From positions 434,001-498,000 of the forward strand of contig JBALVI010000002.1 of assembly GCA_036961205.1 (NCBI GenBank): 64,000 nucleotides of DNA, given 5' to 3'. Below are positions 43,579 through 52,796 of the stretch, one piece after another. The notes beneath the pieces were generated by a model that saw only the letters and a program-made list of their open reading frames with translations, was not told where the DNA came from and did no database searches. The position numbers were made by a program, and so were the translations under genes. Position 1 is the first letter of the stretch. Every line of letters begins with the position of its first letter. Source of the stretch: CALJFL01 sp036961205 (lineage in GTDB: Bacteria; Pseudomonadota; Gammaproteobacteria; Pseudomonadales; Halieaceae).

Positions 43579-43673
43579 AACCTGAGGGGTGGCACGATTG
43601 CGAAATCGGCCTGAGACACCATGTGGTGAACCCTTTGAACCTGATCCGGTTAGAACCGGCGTAGGGATAGGTG
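43579..43673 (+). promoter_or_regulatory. TPP riboswitch (THI element)
   Basis: The aptamer contains the universal THI-box parts in order: GAGGGGTG near 43584, CTGAGA at 43611-43616, and ACCCTTTGAACCTGATCCGG then GGTTAGAACCGGCGTAGGGA ending near 43667. Closing stem P1 is ACCT (43580-43583) with AGGT (43669-43672). Binding of thiamin pyrophosphate is expected to repress the downstream operon. Confidence 0.95.
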
Positions 43674-43682
43674 ATTTCCCCC

Positions 43683-43726
43683 ATTCCAGCTACGCAGTCA
43701 ATACCGGATTTGTCACACGCTGGAGT
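43683..43726 (+). promoter_or_regulatory. Riboswitch expression platform: hairpin masking the ribosome-binding site
   Basis: ATTCCAGC (43683-43690) pairs with GCTGGAGT (43719-43726), eight pairs including one G-U. The right arm contains the GGAG ribosome-binding sequence (43722-43725) of the TonB receptor gene, whose TTG start follows at 43732. No U-run follows, so control is probably at translation rather than termination. Confidence 0.55.
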
Positions 43727-43731
43727 TCCAA

Positions 43732-45846
43732 TTGAAACGCTATATATCCGCGCTAATACCGCCACTCGTTGTTCTTTACTCTGCCACCCCGCTGAGCCAT
43801 GCCAGCGAGCTGACAGAGATTTTGGTTACCGCTGAATTTCGCGACACCCCGCTGCAATCACAGTCCGCCAGTACCAGTGTGCTCACCGGCGACAACTTGC
43901 AACAGCGAGCGGCTCAGGACCTGAAGGACGCCCTGAGCAGCGCTCCCAACGTCAACTTTTCCAGCGGCTCTTCACGCCCCCGATTTTTTCAAATTCGCGG
44001 CATTGGTGAGCGCAGTCAATTTATCGAACCCCTCAACGCGTCGGTGGGTTTTGTCATCGATGGTGTCGACTACAGCGGCATGGGAGTGCCGGGCACACTC
44101 TTTGACGTGGCACAAATTGAGGTTTTACGGGGACCACAGGGCACGTTGCACGGGGCCAATGCCCTCGCCGGACTCATCAACGTAACCACCGGTGAACCCC
44201 AAGCTGAACCGGAGCTATCGGTATCGGCAACCGCCGCTGAATACGACACCTGGGATCTGGGTATTGTCGGAGCCGGCCCCCTGATCGACGACGTCCTGCT
44301 TTATCGCATGGCAGTCAGTAACTACCAGAGTGACGGCTTCATCGATAACGCATATCTGGGCACCGACGATGTGAATAACCGGGATGAAACAAGTATTCGG
44401 GGCAAGCTTAGATGGCTTGTGGATGCAGACAACACACTCGACTTGAGTCTATCGTACGCGGATGTAGACAACGGTTACGACGCTTTTTCACTGGACAACA
44501 CTCGCAGCACACTATCCGACCAGCCAGGACGCGACACTCTCGAGTCCACTGCACTGAGCCTTTCGTGGAATAGAGCTACGCAAGCGGTGGACATAGAAGC
44601 GCAGCTGAGCGTTGCATCTTCTGAATTGGAATACAGCTACGATGTCGATTGGAGCTTTGTCGGCATCGCTCCCGACTTTGAGTTCTCGGCCTTTGACAGT
44701 TATGCCAGGGACCGGGACAGTTATAGCGCTCAGCTGAGGTTCAGCTCCGCGCAGGACACCACCCTGTTTGGCCATGATAACGAATGGGTCGCCGGCCTGT
44801 ATTATCTTGGTGACAGGGAAGACCTGCTTCGCCAATACGACTTCCTGGCACAGGATTTCAGCAGCCGCTATGACACCGACACCTTCGCTGCCTTCGGCCA
44901 GCTACGGACTGATCTGGACCACAACCTCTCTTTGGTAAGCGGGCTGCGAGTGGAGCGTCGCAATACGGCATACCGTGACAACAACGATGTGGCAGCGGAC
45001 CCCGGGGATACCCTGTGGGGCGGCCGTCTTGCTGTGGAATACCTAAGCACAGAAAGCGCGCTGATCTACGCCAGTATTGCCAGGGGCTATAGCGCCAACG
45101 GCGTTAATGCCGGCATTCTGTCCAGTCAGGGCATTAGCGGTGATCCGGATATCATCGCAAGCCTCTCGCAGCTGGAAACTTTCGATTCGGAATCTTTGAT
45201 TAACTACGAGCTGGGCTACAAGGCCAGCTATATGGAAGAGCGACTGCGTGTGCGGTTGGCGCTATTTTATATGGACCGACAGGACCAACAGGTCGGTGGT
45301 TCACTGGTCGTTCCCAGAGACAATGGCAGCACCGATTTCATCGACTACACGGACAACGCCGCCCAGGGCAATAACTACGGACTGGAACTGGAGCTCGAAT
45401 ATCAAGCCAGCGATCGACTCGCTCTGTACGCGAACCTAGGCCTTCTGGAAACCGAGTTTGACGACTATATCAATGCGGACGAGGTGGATCTCTCTGGCCG
45501 CGACCAGGCCCAGGCACCCGCCTATCAATACGCCGTGGGCGGTCGAGTCGAGTTAGGCGCAGGCTTTTATACCAGATTAGATATTGAGGGCAAAGACGAG
45601 TTCTTTTTTTCCGACCGCCATGAAGTGAAATCACCATCCTACAATCTTGTTAATCTAAGGCTAGGCTTCGAAAAGGATCAATGGTCGCTGGCTGTGTGGG
45701 CGCGCAATCTAACTGATGAGGATTATTTTGTAAGGGCATTTGGTACTTTTGGCAACGATCCTCGCAAAGAATATGCATTAGAGCCCTACTACCAATACGG
45801 CGACCCCCGAGTCATTGGCTTTAGCGCCAATTACAGCTTCTTCTAA
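43732..45846 (+). CDS. TonB-dependent receptor, predicted thiamin transporter of the outer membrane
   Basis: Outer-membrane receptor of 704 aa with a TTG start preceded by GGAG. Signal peptide about 1-24 (ending SHA), TonB box (LTEILVTAEFR), plug domain with LRGPQGTLHGANALAG, and a 22-strand-type barrel with terminal Phe (NYSFF). Substrate is inferred from control: it is the first gene behind a TPP riboswitch and is followed by genes for thiamin binding, transport and phosphorylation. Family members controlled by TPP riboswitches have been predicted by comparative genomics to import thiamin (OMR_thi). The transported form (thiamin, TPP or breakdown products) cannot be read here. Confidence 0.9.
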   Translation: MKRYISALIPPLVVLYSATPLSHASELTEILVTAEFRDTPLQSQSASTSVLTGDNLQQRAAQDLKDALSSAPNVNFSSGSSRPRFFQIRGIGERSQFIEPLNASVGFVIDGVDYSGMGVPGTLFDVAQIEVLRGPQGTLHGANALAGLINVTTGEPQAEPELSVSATAAEYDTWDLGIVGAGPLIDDVLLYRMAVSNYQSDGFIDNAYLGTDDVNNRDETSIRGKLRWLVDADNTLDLSLSYADVDNGYDAFSLDNTRSTLSDQPGRDTLESTALSLSWNRATQAVDIEAQLSVASSELEYSYDVDWSFVGIAPDFEFSAFDSYARDRDSYSAQLRFSSAQDTTLFGHDNEWVAGLYYLGDREDLLRQYDFLAQDFSSRYDTDTFAAFGQLRTDLDHNLSLVSGLRVERRNTAYRDNNDVAADPGDTLWGGRLAVEYLSTESALIYASIARGYSANGVNAGILSSQGISGDPDIIASLSQLETFDSESLINYELGYKASYMEERLRVRLALFYMDRQDQQVGGSLVVPRDNGSTDFIDYTDNAAQGNNYGLELELEYQASDRLALYANLGLLETEFDDYINADEVDLSGRDQAQAPAYQYAVGGRVELGAGFYTRLDIEGKDEFFFSDRHEVKSPSYNLVNLRLGFEKDQWSLAVWARNLTDEDYFVRAFGTFGNDPRKEYALEPYYQYGDPRVIGFSANYSFF

Positions 45847-45861
45847 ATTGAGAACCAGACC

Positions 45862-46116
45862 ATGAAATTGACTGCCGAACTGAGCCTATACCCGTTCACC
45901 GAAGAGTACATAGGCGTTATCCGCACTTTTATCGAAAACGTCGCTGAGCACGAGGGAATTGAAGTTGTCACCAACGCCATGAGCACGCAAATATGCGGCG
46001 ACTACGAGCAAGTTTTTGCCTTGATCAAGGACGAACTTAAAACCAGCTTTGAACGCTTTGGCAAACAGGTACTGGTTTGCAAATTAATCCCTGGCGAGTT
46101 AGTTCTTAACCAGTGA
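45862..46116 (+). CDS. Thiamin-binding YkoF/MTH1187-family protein
   Basis: An 84-aa single-domain ferredoxin-like protein of the thiamin/HMP-binding family (YkoF-related). The N-terminal ELSLYPF and the TNAMSTQICGDYEQVF segment are typical. There is no signal peptide, so it is cytoplasmic and may buffer or present thiamin to the kinase. It lies 15 bases after the receptor and its stop overlaps the PnuT gene start by four bases. Confidence 0.82.
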   Translation: MKLTAELSLYPFTEEYIGVIRTFIENVAEHEGIEVVTNAMSTQICGDYEQVFALIKDELKTSFERFGKQVLVCKLIPGELVLNQ

Positions 46117-46733
46117 GCGAGAATTCGACCACGGCCTCAAATGTCTTACTGGCCGCACTGGCAAGTATGTCGTGGCTGGAGTTGATCGCCGTAGTTCTGG
46201 GTATAACTTACCTGCTACTGGCGATGAAGGAGAGCTTGTGGTGCTGGTACGCAGCCTTTATAAGCACCGCAATATTCCTCTATCTGTTCTGGCAGGTAGA
46301 TCTGGTGATGGAAACGGCACTGCAGGTGTATTACCTGATCATGGCGGTTTATGGGTGGTGGCACTGGCGATCGGGTGCCTCACGCAGTGACCCGCTGCCG
46401 GTCAGTAGTTGGTCGGGCAGTCAACATGGCTATGCTATAGCGGCCGTCACAATCGCCACACTGGCCAGCGGTTGGTTGCTGCAGGAGCACACGACCGCAG
46501 CTCTGCCCTACCTTGATTCATTCACCACCTGGGGCAGCATTTTAACCACGTGGATGGTGGCCAGAAAAATTCTGGAGAACTGGCTTTACTGGCTGGTCAT
46601 CGATGCCGCATCAATCTACCTGTATATTGATCGTGAGCTCTACCTAACCGCGCTGTTATTTGCGGCCTATCTCATTATTGTGATTTTCGGGTATTGGAAA
46701 TGGTTACAGCACTACCGCGCCCAGTCCAGATAA
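46113..46733 (+). CDS. PnuC-family transporter, probable thiamin transporter PnuT
   Basis: Inner-membrane facilitator of 206 aa with about seven transmembrane helices and a GTG start overlapping the previous stop. The family signature includes WYAAFISTAIFLYLFWQVDLVMETALQVYYLIMAVYGWWHW (positions about 45-85) and the C-terminal NWLYWLVIDAASIYLYI. PnuC proteins carry nicotinamide riboside, but PnuT members under TPP control carry thiamin by uniport, trapped by phosphorylation. The adjacent kinase fits that trapping mechanism. Confidence 0.85.
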   Translation: MSENSTTASNVLLAALASMSWLELIAVVLGITYLLLAMKESLWCWYAAFISTAIFLYLFWQVDLVMETALQVYYLIMAVYGWWHWRSGASRSDPLPVSSWSGSQHGYAIAAVTIATLASGWLLQEHTTAALPYLDSFTTWGSILTTWMVARKILENWLYWLVIDAASIYLYIDRELYLTALLFAAYLIIVIFGYWKWLQHYRAQSR

Positions 46734-47587
46734 AACTGGAGCAGACTCTCGCCCAGTGGCATCAATGGCGAACCGATGTACCACTGGCTGGCAAGCCAGT
46801 CCCTATCGAGGTGATGGGCCAGGGCCTGAGCAACTACAGCGTGCGAGTAGCCTCCGAACAACAGTATGTCGTTCGAATAGATGGCGTCAGCCCCGCCCAG
46901 CTTGGCCTCAATCGACAAATAGAGTGGCGCGCCCTGAACAATGCCCACGCCGCCGGACTCGCCCCCGCCCCCCGTTATTTGAACCCGGAACTGGGCTCTC
47001 TAGTTTGCGACTACCTGCCGCCAGATGATGATCAGAGTCAGGCGACAGCTGATCTTGCCGAATTACTGCGCGGAATTCATGCCTTGCCCGCCCTACATCA
47101 GCGACTGGACATTAAAGAGCGCATCAACCGCTATGAGCATCTCGCTGACCAACACAATGCTGAAATCTGGCAAGACATCCGTATTGTGAGCGCCCAGATT
47201 CATTCGATCCTGACAGAGTTACCAGCACTGCAGGAACCGCTGGTCTGTTGTCACAACGATTTACTGCAGGACAATCGAATTGTCAGTGCAGGCAAGCTTT
47301 GGGCTGTCGACTGGGAGTACTGCGCGATGGGTAGCTACTGGTTTGACCTGGCCGCGCTGTGCTGCGGTGACGCCATCGACGAACAGAACACATTTCAACT
47401 GTTGTGCTGTTATTTACAAAGAGAGCCTGGGCAGCTGGATATGCAAAAATTTACAGCCAACTGCTGCCTGTACCGCTACCTGGAAATTCTTTGGTTCGCT
47501 GCCCAAAATAAGTGGCAAGAGTCGGGAGAAGATTACCGAGAGCGCGCGAAGGCACTGCACTCGGCATTGGCGGCCAGGTCGCTTTAG
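46700..47587 (+). CDS. ThiK-like thiamin kinase (aminoglycoside/choline phosphotransferase fold)
   Basis: A 295-aa kinase of the APH/choline kinase fold. The catalytic loop CHNDLLQDN (HxDxxxxN) and metal-binding AVDWEYCAMG (Asp-Trp-Glu) are intact, and the N-terminal GLSNYSVRV resembles the nucleotide loop. In this operon the likely substrate is thiamin, giving thiamin phosphate and trapping it after PnuT uptake. The ATG at 46700 overlaps the transporter end; a TTG at 46694 is an alternative. Choline or another alcohol substrate cannot be excluded from sequence alone. Confidence 0.82.
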   Translation: MVTALPRPVQIKLEQTLAQWHQWRTDVPLAGKPVPIEVMGQGLSNYSVRVASEQQYVVRIDGVSPAQLGLNRQIEWRALNNAHAAGLAPAPRYLNPELGSLVCDYLPPDDDQSQATADLAELLRGIHALPALHQRLDIKERINRYEHLADQHNAEIWQDIRIVSAQIHSILTELPALQEPLVCCHNDLLQDNRIVSAGKLWAVDWEYCAMGSYWFDLAALCCGDAIDEQNTFQLLCCYLQREPGQLDMQKFTANCCLYRYLEILWFAAQNKWQESGEDYRERAKALHSALAARSL

Positions 47588-48066
47588 TCGCGAAAATTAC
47601 TGAACTGCAGGGGTAAACCAAATTCACCGTCTCGCAACAACACGATAACCTGCTGTAGATCATCACGTTTTTTTCCGTTAACGCGCACCTGCTCTCCCTG
47701 CACCTGAGCCTGCACCTTGAATTTCGCGTCTTTTATTGCCTTTACTACGGATCTACATTGATCGCTATCCAACCCATGCCGCAACTGCACAGTCTGCTTC
47801 ACCTGCTTGCCGGTCGTCACCATCTCACCGACATCCATGGCCCCAGGGTCAATATCGCACTTGATCAACGCGCTACGTAGCATATCTTCCATCTGGCTTA
47901 CCTGAAACTCTGCCTCAGCCACCATGACAATACTGCGCTCCTCTCGCTCGAAGGATGCGGCCACGCCTTTAAAATCAAAACGGTTGCCGATGATTCGACC
48001 GGCCTGATCAACTGCATTAGTGAGTTGGTGCAGATCCACTTCCGAAACCACGTCGAATGATGGCAT
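47584..48066 (-). CDS. yajQ: YajQ family cyclic di-GMP-binding protein
   Basis: A 160-aa protein with two ferredoxin-like domains, of the YajQ/UPF0234 family, reported to bind c-di-GMP in some species. The start MPSFDVVSEVDLHQLTNAVDQA is the family N-terminus, and GNRFDFKG and VNGKKRDDLQQVI are diagnostic. The frame is open to 48264, but the ATG at 48066 is right by homology. It is convergent with the kinase gene (four-base overlap) and divergent from panE. Confidence 0.94.
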   Translation of the reverse strand: MPSFDVVSEVDLHQLTNAVDQAGRIIGNRFDFKGVAASFEREERSIVMVAEAEFQVSQMEDMLRSALIKCDIDPGAMDVGEMVTTGKQVKQTVQLRHGLDSDQCRSVVKAIKDAKFKVQAQVQGEQVRVNGKKRDDLQQVIVLLRDGEFGLPLQFSNFRD

Positions 48067-48107
48067 AGTGCATTTCCTTGTAAGTCGCTTTTCGGACGCA
48101 CATAGTA

Positions 48108-49019
48108 ATGCCAGACAACGCATTAACCAATACCCTGCGAACCACTCGATGGCATGTCGTGGGTGCCGGTGCAATCGGTTCATTGTTTGCCGGTTTTTTA
48201 CAGGGGACGCGCTGCGATATCTCGCTGATAAGTCGTGGCGAAAAAGTGGTGAAAAAGCGATCAATACAGCGCGGTGACGGTATCAGCGTCCACCACTTTG
48301 ACTCGTCTTGCGCTGAAGGCACGGACTTCATTGAGCATCTGTTGGTCACCACGAAAGCCTATGATGTCGCCAGTGCTGTCGAGTCGCTACAGCATCGAAT
48401 TAGCCCTGCAACCCAGATTGTAGTGCTCGCCAACGGGTTAGGCTTCGCGGATGAGCTCAAGCAGCGAGACCTGAATGCCGACTATTATTTTGGCACTACC
48501 ACGCACGGCGCCTACTTCAACGATTCAGGCATCCTGGTTCACGCAGGCGCTGGCACCACCACGCTGGGCCAGAAGAACGCCTCCCCACCAGATTGGTTTG
48601 GCCACTGGCAAACCGCTGTGCCACAGTGCCACTGGGATTCCAATATAGAGCAGGCACTCTGGCTGAAACTGGCCATCAATTGTGCGATCAATCCACTGAC
48701 CGCATTGAATCAATGCCCTAATGGCCAGTTGAATGAGCGTCGAGAGTTACGATTCAAAGTTGCCGGTCTTTGCGATGAGATACTCGAAATAAGTTCCAGC
48801 ATTGGTTTTAGCGCGGTTGTTAAAGGGCTGCATCAAACGGTGACGCAGGTTATAGAAAAAACCGCGAACAATCGCTCTTCCATGCTCCAGGACATCAGCA
48901 ACGGTAAACGCACTGAAATTGACTACCTCTCAGGCTACATGGCGCGCGTCGCTCGCGATAACGGCATAAATGCGGTGAAAAATCGTGACATGCTGGAGAA
49001 GGTGAAAGCTCTTGAATGA
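48108..49019 (+). CDS. panE: 2-dehydropantoate 2-reductase
   Basis: Ketopantoate reductase of 303 aa in pantothenate and CoA synthesis. It has the NADP-binding loop GAGAIGSLFAGFL near the start, the TKAYD segment, and the catalytic Lys with Asn in LWLKLAINCAINPLTAL. The C-terminal helix has TEIDYLSGY, normal for PanE. It is preceded divergently by yajQ (41 bases). Confidence 0.93.
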   Translation: MPDNALTNTLRTTRWHVVGAGAIGSLFAGFLQGTRCDISLISRGEKVVKKRSIQRGDGISVHHFDSSCAEGTDFIEHLLVTTKAYDVASAVESLQHRISPATQIVVLANGLGFADELKQRDLNADYYFGTTTHGAYFNDSGILVHAGAGTTTLGQKNASPPDWFGHWQTAVPQCHWDSNIEQALWLKLAINCAINPLTALNQCPNGQLNERRELRFKVAGLCDEILEISSSIGFSAVVKGLHQTVTQVIEKTANNRSSMLQDISNGKRTEIDYLSGYMARVARDNGINAVKNRDMLEKVKALE

Positions 49020-49671
49020 CATCCTCGGTAACCCGGAGGCTACCTACACTCTGTTGCTGGGTATCGTTTCGATCCTGGGCCTGATGCTCAGCGATGTATG
49101 CCAATTCCGCCCCGGTAGATTGCTGTTTAAACCACTAGCGGCGCTTTCATTCGTCTATCTAGCCTGGGCTCTGGGTGCAACTGACACGGTCTATGGCCGC
49201 TGGCTGTTGGCGGGGCTGCTCGCCTGTCTGGTCGGGGATTTATGCCTTATACCGGAGGGCCAGGCGACGTTTCTCGCCGGCTTAACGGCTTTTCTCTGCG
49301 GTCACCTTTTGTATGCGGTGGCGTTTATGCATCTGGGGGTCAACGCAGTGGCTTTGTTAGTCGGCAGTGTGCCAGCCCTGATATTGCTATTTTTGAGTAC
49401 GCGCTGGCTGCGCCCACACCTGCCACCAGCGATGAAGCTACCGGTGTATGCCTATATATTGGTGATTGCTGCCATGCTGCTTGCGGCTTGCCTGACCACC
49501 AGCAATCCCGCTGGAATCATCATACTCACGGGCGCGTGGGGTTTTGCCATCTCGGATCTGGCAGTGGCGCGACAGCAGTTTGTGAAACAAACAAAACTGA
49601 ATGGCATTTGGGGCACCCCTCTGTACTTTACCTCTCAGCTACTGCTAGCGGCCTCGGTTACCTTCATCTAA
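49012..49671 (+). CDS. Lysoplasmalogenase (YhhN family)
   Basis: A 219-aa polytopic inner-membrane protein of about eight helices, family of TMEM86B and YhhN, which cleaves vinyl-ether lysophospholipids. Motifs are GDLCLIP near 79-85, FLCGHLLYA and WGFAISDLAVARQQF. The TTG start lies inside the panE end (8-base overlap). It ends 6 bases before the convergent kinase gene. Confidence 0.87.
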   Translation: MNDILGNPEATYTLLLGIVSILGLMLSDVCQFRPGRLLFKPLAALSFVYLAWALGATDTVYGRWLLAGLLACLVGDLCLIPEGQATFLAGLTAFLCGHLLYAVAFMHLGVNAVALLVGSVPALILLFLSTRWLRPHLPPAMKLPVYAYILVIAAMLLAACLTTSNPAGIIILTGAWGFAISDLAVARQQFVKQTKLNGIWGTPLYFTSQLLLAASVTFI

Positions 49672-49677
49672 ACGCAA

Positions 49678-51081
49678 TCACTTCGTGTAGAGCGCTCGTG
49701 CCGAAGATTGGACCGCGTCTTGCCATTGTCTTTCACCATCACCGGCCAATAACATCGCCTGTTGCCGCCATTCCTTACCCGCCCGAAGCCGACTAAACTC
49801 AAGCAGACAGACGCTGGCATTACAGCGCATATCAATGCCCAAGCGTTCATCTGCCTGGGCCACGAGATCCGGCGGCGGTGCCGTAGAGAAATGAGTCATA
49901 GCCGCCACGCCATCTCCGGTAAAGCGAACCCGGCCCAGTGCCTCCTTCGCCACTGTCATCAACTCGGCTCGCACCCAACCGATATCGATGGTGCCAGCTC
50001 GACCAGCCTGTGGACCCATAGCGACATTTGAGCCGAGAAAATGAACCGTTTGAGGGCTGAACCAGGTCCACGCCATCATCCCGATGCACAGCCCCGTTAC
50101 TGCAAGACCTGCCGTCAAACGCACCGGGTGCCTGACAGTTATCTGACGCCAACACTCCAGGGACAGTAAACCGGGTGGCGGCGGCTGATAAGTCGTCCTG
50201 CGCTCCTCACTCTCCTGCTGAGGAATAACGTCTTCACGACGGAACCAGGGCCTGGCTTCAACAGCCAGCGTGTTGCCCAAATGCAGCGGCAGCGATCGTC
50301 GCACCCCGCGGATCACACGCCGCACTTCGTGGGTGTTTTCGGGCCGCTTGTTTGGTTCTTTTTGCAATAGCCTGTGTACAAGTCGGCGCAGCTCGTCACT
50401 AATCGGGCTGCCGTCTATGCCCATCTCAGCAAGTTGCGGGCGCTCCTGTGCGAGTAAGCGATCAATATTAAATTGGCCGTCTGTGAAGAAGGGATGCTCG
50501 CCGATCAACATACGATAGAGTAAACAGCCCAGAGCGAATAAATCGGTGCGTACATCCAGACATTCCCTCAAACATTGCTCGGGAGACATGGCACTGGCAC
50601 TACCTGCGCCCATACTCACGTCGCCAGCATTATCAGCTATACCGAAATCTGTTAGCTTGACCCTGCCCTCTCGGGTGACCAGCATATTGGCAGCCTTAAC
50701 GTCACCGTGGACAATGCCGGCTTGTCGTGAGGCGGCTAGTGCGGCTGAAACATCTGCCGCAATCTGCAGAGCGCTGGATTGAGATATCTGGACAACCGTC
50801 AGCAGTTCCTCCAGATCGCACCCGGGGACGTATTCCATAATCAATGCGAGGTTTTCGCGAGTCACCACCACGTCAAATATCTTGACCAGACGCGGACTAT
50901 CCAATGCCGCCACCAGTCGGGCTTCTCGCAGCAACTGTCTACGAGCAGCGCGCCGCTCTGGCTGGGGATACAGTTTGATAGCAACTTGGCGTTGCAACCT
51001 CTCGTCAAACCCAAGAAAGACCCGACCCTGTCCACCACGCTTTATCAAACGCAGTAGCCGGTAGGGCCCAATCCTGCTCAT
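49678..51081 (-). CDS. Transmembrane Ser/Thr protein kinase
   Basis: A 467-aa Hanks-type kinase. The nucleotide loop KRGGQGRVFLG, Lys36 (VAIKLYP), catalytic HGDVKAAN (H125, D127, K129, N132), DFG at 145-147 and SPEQ are present; HGD in place of HRD is common in such kinases. A juxtamembrane region leads to a transmembrane helix (about 322-341) and a 110-residue periplasmic domain. It begins 14 bases after the sigma54 activator gene, which carries a phosphothreonine-reading FHA domain, so the two may form a phospho-signalling pair. Confidence 0.9.
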   Translation of the reverse strand: MSRIGPYRLLRLIKRGGQGRVFLGFDERLQRQVAIKLYPQPERRAARRQLLREARLVAALDSPRLVKIFDVVVTRENLALIMEYVPGCDLEELLTVVQISQSSALQIAADVSAALAASRQAGIVHGDVKAANMLVTREGRVKLTDFGIADNAGDVSMGAGSASAMSPEQCLRECLDVRTDLFALGCLLYRMLIGEHPFFTDGQFNIDRLLAQERPQLAEMGIDGSPISDELRRLVHRLLQKEPNKRPENTHEVRRVIRGVRRSLPLHLGNTLAVEARPWFRREDVIPQQESEERRTTYQPPPPGLLSLECWRQITVRHPVRLTAGLAVTGLCIGMMAWTWFSPQTVHFLGSNVAMGPQAGRAGTIDIGWVRAELMTVAKEALGRVRFTGDGVAAMTHFSTAPPPDLVAQADERLGIDMRCNASVCLLEFSRLRAGKEWRQQAMLLAGDGERQWQDAVQSSARALYTK

Positions 51082-51095
51082 CGTCAAACTGCCAG

Positions 51096-52694
51096 TCACA
51101 TGTTTACACCCGCGACCGGGCCCACCCTGCACTCTCGCAGTCTCGCACGCAAACCGTGGCGAGATACTTTGAACTTGAGCGCTGCCTGGGCGAAGTCACC
51201 GGCGCAGGCGTTGAGCATTTGCTGCAGCTCAGCAAGCGGAATATCGGCAGCCAATCGAAGTTGTGGTGAGTGATCGATATGTTTATAAACGGACTGACGT
51301 GTAATGCCCAAACGCTTTGCCGCCACGGCAACCTGATAGTCAGCAGCCAGCAACGCCGCATCTATCTCAACTTGAGTTGCTACTACCAGCGGCCGCTGTT
51401 TGTCCTCGGAGTCGACGGTAGTTGGTGGCGACCTCTCCCACCCAGTCAGCTCTCGCTCCAACTTCTGGGGCAAGACCGGCTCAGCGTCACTGGCCAATAC
51501 CACCTGCCCTATAACATTCGCCAGCTGGCGTATGTTACCCGGCCATGGGTGCCGTAGCAGCAGATGGAAAAGTTCTGCCCACAATGCCAAATCTGTCTCG
51601 GTACTGGCGGAAGCCGGAAGCAAGCCATTTTTGTGCTGTTCCAAGCAGGACGATTGCAAAAAATGCCAGGCCAACTCGCCGATATCTTCCCGGTGACACC
51701 TCAGCGGCTGCACTGTTATTTCAGTTGCGGCCAGTCGATACCGAAGTGCATCCTTAAAGCCGCTACTCGGGTTATCAAGATTAGCGTCTGTGGCAGAAAT
51801 AATCCGCAAGTCCACGCTCAACAGCGAACCGCCCACAGGTTGTATCTCTCGTTGCTGGACGGCACGTAACAACTGCGCCTGAATTTCTCGTGGCGTGTCG
51901 CCGACTTCATCAAGAAACAAGCTACCGCCGGCGGCCTGTTGAAAAAAGCCTGCCGTATTACCTGAGGCACCGGTGAAAGAGCCCCGCACGGCACCAAACA
52001 GCAAGGCCGGAGCGAGACTGGGTGTAATTGCCGCCATATTGACCGCCACCAGCGGCCGATTACTCCGGGCGCTCTTGTTATGCAGCGCGCGCACCACCAG
52101 CTCCTTGCCCGATCCTGTTTCACCAAGTACAAGCACGTCGTCAGGACGTGCCGCCAAGCGCTCTATTTGTTCGCGTAAACCGTCCATATACGCACTACTA
52201 CCGACCATGCCATCATCGGCGCTGCCTAACGGCACAATATTTCGCGCTTGATCAACGCTATTTCTACGCAATAGCAAAACCACCGAATGACCCAAAAATA
52301 GACTGATCCCTGCATCCAGCTGCTCGATGCTAAACGCTCTCTCTTCATCCAACTCTATGCCATCCACACGGCAGCGGCAGGCCCCGGGACATTTACCAAT
52401 ACGGATTCCACTAGGCGTAGGTTTAAGGCGTAGAGCGCTACGACTGACATGGCGATCATCCAGACCGAATTCGCCGTCACCGGACTCATTTTGCTGGTCG
52501 GGAAAAAGTGGGGTGTAGCGGCCTAGCAGCAAGGTCTTACCTCGAGAATCCGCAGGCAATATCGCCCGCGTACCGATACGGCGGGCATCGGGGTGAAATA
52601 CGATAGTCAATTCAAGACGACTAGGTGCGTTGGAGGGTGAAAGGCTGGCGACGACAGAGCGTAATGTCGACTCTTGCGATTGGTCTCTAGGCAT
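51096..52694 (-). CDS. FHA-domain sigma54-dependent transcriptional activator
   Basis: A 532-aa regulator from the ATG at 52694 (an upstream ATG at 52781 is possible). The N-terminal FHA domain (about 25-145) shows GRYTP and RHVSRSALRL, giving phosphothreonine binding. The AAA+ core has Walker A GETGSGK (191-197), the sigma54-contact loop GSFTGA (238-243) and Walker B LFLDE (259-263). The C-terminal part has two Fis-like helix-turn-helix stretches (AAKRLGITRQSVYKHI and AALKFKVSRHGLRARL). Phosphorylation by the next-door kinase is a fair inference; target promoters are unknown. Confidence 0.9.
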   Translation of the reverse strand: MPRDQSQESTLRSVVASLSPSNAPSRLELTIVFHPDARRIGTRAILPADSRGKTLLLGRYTPLFPDQQNESGDGEFGLDDRHVSRSALRLKPTPSGIRIGKCPGACRCRVDGIELDEERAFSIEQLDAGISLFLGHSVVLLLRRNSVDQARNIVPLGSADDGMVGSSAYMDGLREQIERLAARPDDVLVLGETGSGKELVVRALHNKSARSNRPLVAVNMAAITPSLAPALLFGAVRGSFTGASGNTAGFFQQAAGGSLFLDEVGDTPREIQAQLLRAVQQREIQPVGGSLLSVDLRIISATDANLDNPSSGFKDALRYRLAATEITVQPLRCHREDIGELAWHFLQSSCLEQHKNGLLPASASTETDLALWAELFHLLLRHPWPGNIRQLANVIGQVVLASDAEPVLPQKLERELTGWERSPPTTVDSEDKQRPLVVATQVEIDAALLAADYQVAVAAKRLGITRQSVYKHIDHSPQLRLAADIPLAELQQMLNACAGDFAQAALKFKVSRHGLRARLRECRVGPVAGVNM

Positions 52695-52796
52695 ATTAGG
52701 CACTGTTTGCGGGTAATAATGGGATACAGCTACATCAAGATTAGCAGTAAAACCAAAAAGTGCCCGTGCCAGAACTTCCAAAATCGTAGGCAGTGC

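Noticed and set aside
43590..43605. TGGCAC followed by TTGC, like a sigma54 promoter
   Set aside because: The two parts are only 2 bases apart instead of 5 and belong to the TPP aptamer.
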